From Wenzhouxiangella sp. (GTDB taxonomy: Bacteria > Pseudomonadota > Gammaproteobacteria > Xanthomonadales > Wenzhouxiangellaceae), in the NCBI GenBank assembly GCA_007123575.1, contig SKKV01000158.1:1-10251 (forward strand): DNA of 10,251 nt, read 5' to 3'. The stretch's first letter is position 1. Each line of letters opens with the position of its first letter. The translations under genes and the position numbers were made by a program. Of this stretch, positions 5,427 to 10,251 are shown in pieces. A model generated the notes under the pieces. That model was given only the letters and a program-made list of their open reading frames with translations. It was not told the DNA's origin and did not search any database.

Positions 5427-7541
5427 ATGCTGCCCGGCGCCGTGCGCCAGCTTCGTGACCTGCTCAACACCTATCTGGAACCCGAGCAGGTTGCGATGGT
5501 ATTGCGCGCCTACGAAGTGGGCGCGGAAGCCCACCAGGGCCAGAAACGCCGATCCGGCGAAGACTACATCATGCACCCGGTGGCCGTGGCCCGCATCCTG
5601 GCCGGGATGCGCATGGACCACCAGACCATTGCCGCGGCCATTCTCCACGATACGGTTGAAGACACCGAGCTGGAGCAGGTCGATCTGGAACGGGAATTCG
5701 GCAGCGAAGTCGCCAACCTCGTCGACGGGGTTACCAAGCTCGACAAGATGAAGTTCCGGACCCGCCGCGAGGCGGATGCCGAAAGCTTCCGCAAACTCTT
5801 GCTGGCCATGAGCCGCGACCTGCGGGTGATCTTCATCAAGCTGGCCGATCGCCTGCACAACATGCGCACCATCGAGGCGATGTCGGTTGAATCGCGTCGA
5901 CGCATTTCCTCCGAGACCCTGGACATTTATGCCCCAATCGCCGAGCGACTGGGCATGAACACGCTGAAAGAAGAGCTCGAGGATCTGGGGTTTGCCAACC
6001 TGCACCCGAACCGTCACCGCGTGATCAGCCGGCGCGTGGCCAAGGTGGGTGGTAATCGTCAGGAAGTGATCGACACGATCAGTACCGCCCTGAAAAAGCG
6101 TTTAAGCGAGGCCGGCATCCCGGTGCGGGTCGAGGGCCGGACCAAGACGCCCTACAGCATCTACAGCAAGATGCGCGACAAGAGCCTGCCGTACAAGGAA
6201 GTGTCTGACCTGTTCGCGTTTCGCATCATTACCCACTCCGAACCGCATTGCTATCAGGCGCTGGGCGTGTGCCACGCCCTGTACCGGCCAAAGCCGGGCA
6301 GTTTCAAGGACTACATCGCCCTGCCGAAGCCGAACGGCTACCAGTCCCTGCACACCGTATTGCACTCATCGCTGCACGTCCTGGTGGAAATCCAGATCCG
6401 AACCGAAGAGATGGACCTGGTGGCCGAAAAAGGCGCGGCAGCGCACTGGCTGTACAAGGCCACCCCGGACCGCTCCACGGCCGTGCGCGCGCGTGAATGG
6501 CTGCTGAAACTGGTCGATACCCAGTATCGCTCGCCCGATTCCAACGAGTTTCTGGACACGGCCAAATCCGAGCTGTTTCCCGACGAAATCTTCGTGTTCA
6601 CGCCGCGCGGCAAGATCATCGACTTGAAGGCCGATGCCACCGCCCTGGACTTTGCCTACGCCATCCATACCGATGTGGGCAACCAGGCCATTGGCGCGCG
6701 CATCGACAAGCAGCGCCTGCCGCTGAATACCCGCCTGGAAAATGGCCAGACCGTTGAGATTTTGACCCAGGATGGGGCGGAACCGCAGCCGGAATGGCTG
6801 GAGTACGTGGTCACCTCCAAAGCGCGCACCGCGATTCGCTCGCATCTGAAGAACCTGGAGCAGGCCGATTCCGTGGCCATCGGCGATCGCCTGCTCGACC
6901 AGGCCCTGGCCCGGCGCGGATACTCGATGGAAAAGGTATCGCAGCGTCGCCTGGCCCGCTACCTGTCCAAGCTTGGCCTCGAGCGCCTGGAAGATCTGCT
7001 GGTGCGAATCGCTCGCGGCGAGGTGCTGGCCAAGGTCGCGGCGCACAAGCTGCTGCCGCTGACCCAGCGCCACCGCGCCGAGGAAGATATTGCCACCTCG
7101 CTGAGCATCGGCGGCGAAGAGGGCAGCGCGGTTCAATACGCCAACTGCTGCCACCCCATTCCTGGTGACCCGGTGATGGGCTACCTGTCGCCCGGCAAGG
7201 GCCTGATGATTCATCGCCAGCGCTGTCCGAACGTGATCGGTTTGCGCAAGAACCACGCCGACCGTTGCATTGATGTCACCTGGGAGCCGCTGATCAAGGG
7301 CCACTTCTCGGTTCTGCTGAAATTGGTGACGGTCAACGGACCTGGTGTGCTGGCTTCGGTGTCGGCCACGCTGGGCCAGGTGGGGGCCAACATCGAGCGG
7401 GTGGAGCAAAAGGAATCGACCCGCGAGACTGCGACGCTGTCGTTTGTCCTCAGCGTCAAGGGCAGGGACCAGCTGGCCCGGGTGATGCGGCGGTTGAAGC
7501 GTAATCCGAATGTGATGCGGGTTAGTCGGGAGATGGCGTGA
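5427..7541 (+). CDS. spoT: SpoT, bifunctional (p)ppGpp synthetase/hydrolase
   Basis: A 704-residue RelA/SpoT homologue (E. coli SpoT 702) with all domains. Hydrolase HD domain: His50, the LHDTVED motif with His74/Asp75 and Glu78/Asp79, and KLADRLHNMRT with Asp141 and Asn145, so hydrolysis should be active. Synthetase domain: GRTKTPYSIYSKM, Asp261 in SDLFAFR, KPNGYQSLHT and Glu321 in VEIQIRTEEMD, so the catalytic residues are also present. TGS domain about 386-448, helical region, a CC/zinc-finger-like segment starting at NCCHPIPGDP (573-582), and a C-terminal ACT domain from about 626. It makes and degrades the alarmone ppGpp in response to carbon, fatty-acid or other starvation. The odd feature is residues 313-319 (HSSLHVL) where E. 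coli SpoT has a GPHG-containing turn; length is unchanged. The start has GAAAGGG at 5412-5418 about 8 bases upstream. The stop is followed at once by a heptamer array. Confidence 0.97.
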   Translation: MLPGAVRQLRDLLNTYLEPEQVAMVLRAYEVGAEAHQGQKRRSGEDYIMHPVAVARILAGMRMDHQTIAAAILHDTVEDTELEQVDLEREFGSEVANLVDGVTKLDKMKFRTRREADAESFRKLLLAMSRDLRVIFIKLADRLHNMRTIEAMSVESRRRISSETLDIYAPIAERLGMNTLKEELEDLGFANLHPNRHRVISRRVAKVGGNRQEVIDTISTALKKRLSEAGIPVRVEGRTKTPYSIYSKMRDKSLPYKEVSDLFAFRIITHSEPHCYQALGVCHALYRPKPGSFKDYIALPKPNGYQSLHTVLHSSLHVLVEIQIRTEEMDLVAEKGAAAHWLYKATPDRSTAVRAREWLLKLVDTQYRSPDSNEFLDTAKSELFPDEIFVFTPRGKIIDLKADATALDFAYAIHTDVGNQAIGARIDKQRLPLNTRLENGQTVEILTQDGAEPQPEWLEYVVTSKARTAIRSHLKNLEQADSVAIGDRLLDQALARRGYSMEKVSQRRLARYLSKLGLERLEDLLVRIARGEVLAKVAAHKLLPLTQRHRAEEDIATSLSIGGEEGSAVQYANCCHPIPGDPVMGYLSPGKGLMIHRQRCPNVIGLRKNHADRCIDVTWEPLIKGHFSVLLKLVTVNGPGVLASVSATLGQVGANIERVEQKESTRETATLSFVLSVKGRDQLARVMRRLKRNPNVMRVSREMA

Positions 7542-7583
7542 GGAAAGGCACAAGGCGTAAGGGACAAGGGACAAGGGAAAGAA
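7542..7583. repeat. Heptanucleotide array between spoT and ridA
   Basis: Beginning with the base after the spoT stop codon, six 7-base units run in register: GGAAAGG, CACAAGG, CGTAAGG, GACAAGG, GACAAGG, GAAAGAA. The consensus is NNNAAGG, with two adjacent units identical. They occupy 42 of the 59 bases between spoT and ridA and end just before the ridA ribosome-binding site. A translation through them from an upstream GTG exists but has the look of repeat read-through and has no family similarity. The unit differs from the TTTACGG unit at 2101-2173, but the period and the position between genes are the same. Confidence 0.75.
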
Positions 7584-7600
7584 CAGGATGGAGAGATTTG

Positions 7601-8002
7601 ATGGGTAAGGTGAGAGTTCATAGCGATCGGGCGCCGGCGGCGATTGGGCCTTATTCGCAGGCGATTCGCGCCGGGAATACGGTTTACTTGTCGGGACAGA
7701 TTCCGCTGGATCCGGCGACCGGTGAGCTGGTTGAGGGCGATTTTCCGGCGCAGGTTGCGCGGGTTTTTGACAACCTGGCCGCGGTCGCAGAGGCGGCCGG
7801 GGGTTCTCTGGATGATGTGGTCAAGCTCAATATTTTCCTGACTGATCTGGGTCAGTTCGGAGTGGTCAACGAGATGATGGCCGAACGTTTTTCCAAGCCC
7901 TATCCGGCACGGGCCACGGTGCAGGTGGCGGCCTTGCCAAAAGGCGTGCCGGTGGAAATGGATGCGGTGATGGTGCTGGCCGGCGACGGTGACGGCCGCT
8001 GA
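7601..8002 (+). CDS. ridA: RidA, enamine/imine deaminase (YjgF/YER057c/UK114)
   Basis: A 133-residue RidA-family protein. Family blocks: APAAIGPYSQAIRAGNTVYLSGQIPLDP in the first 40 residues (Tyr18 in GPYSQA), VVKLNIFLTDL (73-83), and PARATVQVAALPKGVPVEMDAV with Arg104 and Glu119, the substrate-binding arginine and catalytic-site glutamate characteristic of active RidA (Arg105/Glu120 in the reference numbering). It hydrolyses reactive 2-aminoacrylate and similar enamines released by PLP enzymes, protecting them from inactivation; it acts as a trimer. The ATG at 7601 is chosen over an upstream GTG at 7538 because GGAGA at 7590-7594 lies 6 bases ahead and the family N-terminus begins here. The gene sits between spoT and recG, as I recall for Pseudomonas-type genomes, and overlaps recG by 14 bases. 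Confidence 0.95.
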   Translation: MGKVRVHSDRAPAAIGPYSQAIRAGNTVYLSGQIPLDPATGELVEGDFPAQVARVFDNLAAVAEAAGGSLDDVVKLNIFLTDLGQFGVVNEMMAERFSKPYPARATVQVAALPKGVPVEMDAVMVLAGDGDGR

Positions 8003-10076
8003 CAGCAGCAATTCAGGGCGCTCACCCGGCAACCGTCCGCTAACCGAGCTGCCCGGTGTCGGGCCACAGGTGGCCGCTCGCCTGAAGGCGCTGGGCCTGG
8101 AATGCGAGCTCGACCTGCTGTTCCACCTGCCGCTGCGCTACGAGGACCGCACCCGGATTACGCCGCTGAATCAGGTGCGCCCGAATACCACGGTGCAGGT
8201 TCAGGGGCGCATCGTCCACCAGGAAATTCGCTACGGTCGCAGTCGCATGCTGCTGGCCACGCTGGCCGATGACAGCGGCCAGGTGATGCTGCGCCTGTTT
8301 CGGTTTTTTCCCAGCCAGCTTCGCCAGCTCAAGGAAGGCGCGCGGGTGCGATGCTTCGGCGAGGCGCGTTTCGGGCCGGGCGGCTTTGAGCTGATTCATC
8401 CCCAGGTCACTTCGCTGGGACGAGACAACGGCCCGCCGCTGCCTGAATCGCTAACCCCGGTCTATCCAACCACCCAAGGCCTGGCCCAGGCCAACCTGGC
8501 GCGACTGGTCGGCCTGGTTGTCACACGCCTCAGCCAGGGCAGCATTCGCTTGCCTGACCCGCTGCCGCAAGCATCCGACGCGCCGCCGTTGGACCAGGCG
8601 CTGCTCACCATTCACGCACCCGGACCGAATGAAGACCTAGCTGCCCTGGTTGACGGTCATCACCCGGCGGTACAGCGCCTGGCAACCGAAGAGTTGCTGG
8701 CCCACCATCTCGCCCTGGCCCGTCTGAACCAGGCCCGGGCGCGCCAGCGCGCGCCGGTCCTCAAGGACGAAAAGGGCCTGGGTTCGCGTCTGCTGGCATC
8801 GTTGCCGTTCAAGCCGACCAGTGCCCAAAGCCGGGTGATAGGCGAAATTCTGGCCGACCTGGCCGGCAAGCGGCCGATGCGGCGGCTGTTACAGGGCGAT
8901 GTCGGCTCGGGCAAGACCCTGGTCGCCGCCGCCGCCCTGGTAGTGGCTGCCGCGGCTGGTCGCCAGGCCGCGATCATTGCACCGACCGAAATATTGGCCG
9001 AGCAGCATTTTCGTACCTTGAGCGCCTGGCTCGAGCCTTTGGGCTTGACGCTGGTCTGGCTGGCCGGCAAGGTCAAGGGCAAGGCCCGACGCCAGGCGCT
9101 GGAGGCCTTGGCCGGCCCGGCCGATATTGCGATCGGCACCCATGCCCTGTTCCAGGCCGGGGTCGAATTTCGTGACCTGGGCCTGATCGTGGTCGACGAG
9201 CAGCATCGCTTCGGCGTCCACCAGCGCCTGGCCCTGACCGCCAAGGGCCAGCGCGGCCGCCTGTTGCCGCATCAGCTCGTCATGACCGCCACGCCCATTC
9301 CCCGCACCCTGGCCATGACCGCCTATGCCGGGCTGGATGTCTCGGTGATCGATGAGCTGCCGCCGGGGCGCAAACCGGTCACCACCGTGGCGGCCAGCCA
9401 GTCGCGCCGCGACCAGGTGATTGAGCGTCTGAAAACAGCCCTGGCCGATGGCCGCCAGGCCTACTGGGTCTGCCCGCTGATCGAGGAGTCCGACGTGCTC
9501 CAGGCCGAGGCGGCCGAAACCCGATCGGTCGAGCTTGCCCGCAGCCTGTCCGGTTTCAAGGTGGGCCTGGTTCACGGCCGCATGAAGCCGGCTGACAAGC
9601 AGCAGGTCATGGATGATTTCGGCGCCGGGCGCATTCGCTTATTGGTCGCGACCACGGTGATTGAGGTGGGCGTGGACGTACCTAACGCCAGCCTGATGAT
9701 GATCGAAAACGCCGAGCGCCTGGGTCTTTCACAGCTTCACCAGCTGCGCGGGCGGGTCGGGCGCGGCAGCGACCAGGCCGCCTGCGTGCTGCTTTATCGG
9801 CCGCCGCTGGGCGAGATGGCCCGGGCCCGGCTGGAAGTGATGCGCGAGACTACCGACGGTTTTGTCATTGCCGAAAAAGACCTCGAACTGCGCGGTCCGG
9901 GTGAGGTGCTCGGTACCCGCCAGACCGGCATGCTGCGCTTCCGGATTGCCGATCTGGCCCGCGACGCCGACCTGTTGGATTCCGTGCATGGTCTGGCCGC
10001 CAAGCTGGATGCCCGGGCCCAGAACCTGATCATAGAGCGCTGGCTGGGCCAGGCCGAGCAGTTCATCGATGTATGA
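7989..10076 (+). CDS. recG: RecG, ATP-dependent branch-migration helicase
   Basis: A 695-residue protein, full length for RecG (E. coli 693). N-terminal wedge domain starts at LTELPGVGPQVAARLKALG and includes the OB-fold stretch that grips branched DNA. Helicase motifs: Walker A GDVGSGKT at 303-310, DEQH box at 403-406 (VVDEQHRFG), motif III MTATPIPRTLAMTAYAGLD, VIEVGVDVPNA in the second RecA-like domain, and motif VI QLRGRVGRG at 585-593, followed by the GPGEVLGTRQTG region and the C-terminal TRG-type end. RecG unwinds D- and R-loops and regresses stalled forks, and restrains PriA-dependent over-replication. The start is GTG at 7989, overlapping the end of ridA by 14 bases; no strong ribosome-binding site is seen, so coupling to ridA is likely. 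Nothing is missing. Confidence 0.97.
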   Translation: MTAADSSNSGRSPGNRPLTELPGVGPQVAARLKALGLECELDLLFHLPLRYEDRTRITPLNQVRPNTTVQVQGRIVHQEIRYGRSRMLLATLADDSGQVMLRLFRFFPSQLRQLKEGARVRCFGEARFGPGGFELIHPQVTSLGRDNGPPLPESLTPVYPTTQGLAQANLARLVGLVVTRLSQGSIRLPDPLPQASDAPPLDQALLTIHAPGPNEDLAALVDGHHPAVQRLATEELLAHHLALARLNQARARQRAPVLKDEKGLGSRLLASLPFKPTSAQSRVIGEILADLAGKRPMRRLLQGDVGSGKTLVAAAALVVAAAAGRQAAIIAPTEILAEQHFRTLSAWLEPLGLTLVWLAGKVKGKARRQALEALAGPADIAIGTHALFQAGVEFRDLGLIVVDEQHRFGVHQRLALTAKGQRGRLLPHQLVMTATPIPRTLAMTAYAGLDVSVIDELPPGRKPVTTVAASQSRRDQVIERLKTALADGRQAYWVCPLIEESDVLQAEAAETRSVELARSLSGFKVGLVHGRMKPADKQQVMDDFGAGRIRLLVATTVIEVGVDVPNASLMMIENAERLGLSQLHQLRGRVGRGSDQAACVLLYRPPLGEMARARLEVMRETTDGFVIAEKDLELRGPGEVLGTRQTGMLRFRIADLARDADLLDSVHGLAAKLDARAQNLIIERWLGQAEQFIDV

Positions 10077-10133
10077 AAATCGCCACGGGGCGTGACTGGC
10101 AGTACATAATGCAATGCTTATGCAGGTACTAGT

Positions 10134-10251
10134 ATGCTGGCGAGCGTGGCCATGAGCCCCAGTCTTAATCACTTTGCGAGTTGCTTTGATAGCCGAGGCC
10201 CTTGGGCGGCTGCGGCGTTGTTCGCTATTGCCTTGGTCTTTCTGGCATTGC
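10134..10251 (+). CDS. Possible N-terminus of a membrane protein, runs off the window
   Basis: From the ATG at 10134 the frame stays open for 39 codons to the window edge. The first ~23 residues are polar to neutral (MLASVAMSPSLNHFASCFDS...), followed by a hydrophobic stretch starting WAAAALFAIALVFLAL that would suit a first transmembrane helix. An in-frame ATG at 10152 is an alternative start. AGG at 10124-10126 is a weak ribosome-binding site about 7 bases upstream. A CATAAT at 10105-10110 could be a -10 box but has no matching -35. No family can be named from this fragment, and it may not be a gene. Confidence 0.35.
   Translation, partial: MLASVAMSPSLNHFASCFDSRGPWAAAALFAIALVFLAL

Noticed and set aside
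4848..6017. 389-codon minus-strand frame spanning gmk, rpoZ and spoT
   Set aside because: Runs across three conserved genes on the opposite strand; no plausible protein family or ribosome-binding site.
6366..7574. 402-codon minus-strand frame opposite spoT
   Set aside because: Long only because stop codons are rare opposite GC-rich codons; composition is the low-complexity His/Gln/Arg/Gly mix typical of antisense frames, and spoT is secure.
7538..7600. Extended ridA start at GTG 7538
   Set aside because: The 21 extra residues are translated heptamer repeats; the family N-terminus and a good SD both point to ATG 7601.
10081..10092. CGCC-ACGG-GGCG hairpin after recG as a terminator
   Set aside because: Only 4 bp of stem and no T-run follows on either strand.

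Overview
The window is about 10.25 kb of GC-rich bacterial DNA that is almost entirely coding. Protein sequences and gene order (rph divergent from yicC; gmk, rpoZ, spoT, ridA, recG in one line) point to a gammaproteobacterium, probably on the Xanthomonadales/Chromatiales/Pseudomonas side rather than an enteric, because ridA stands where E. coli has trmH. The taxonomic placement is inference from remembered gene orders and protein similarity.

Layout. (1) Positions 1-702: a two-gene type II toxin-antitoxin cassette on the + strand, an RHH antitoxin followed by a PIN-domain RNase toxin. By eye it is less GC-rich than the rest and is the only accessory-looking part. A consensus -10 box lies so close to the antitoxin ATG that its mRNA may be leaderless. 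(2) Positions 703-920: a 218-base gene-free gap with a perfect GC-rich hairpin and a short direct repeat. (3) Positions 921-3491, minus strand: rph -> rdgB -> hemW (RNase PH, house-cleaning dITP/XTP pyrophosphatase, radical-SAM heme chaperone). rph and rdgB overlap; rdgB and hemW are separated by 95 bases filled with a heptanucleotide (TTTACGG-type) array that folds back on itself. (4) Positions 3492-3568: a short divergent promoter region. (5) Positions 3569-10076, + strand: yicC -> gmk -> rpoZ -> spoT -> ridA -> recG, closely packed, with overlaps at yicC/gmk and ridA/recG, a good candidate internal promoter at the 3' end of gmk, and a second, different heptanucleotide array between spoT and ridA. 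(6) Positions 10077-10251: a short spacer and the possible start of a membrane protein that runs off the window.

Together the core block handles RNA decay and maturation (RNase PH, YicC), purine nucleotide balance and sanitation (Gmk, RdgB), and the stringent response (SpoT makes and destroys ppGpp; the omega subunit forms part of a ppGpp site on RNA polymerase), followed by enamine detoxification (RidA) and fork rescue (RecG). I see no defence island, phage, IS element, CRISPR array, tRNA or rRNA, and I do not think the window hides a wholly new multi-gene system. The points most worth a second look are the two heptamer arrays, the possibly leaderless antitoxin, and a SpoT whose usual glycine-containing turn in the synthetase domain is replaced.
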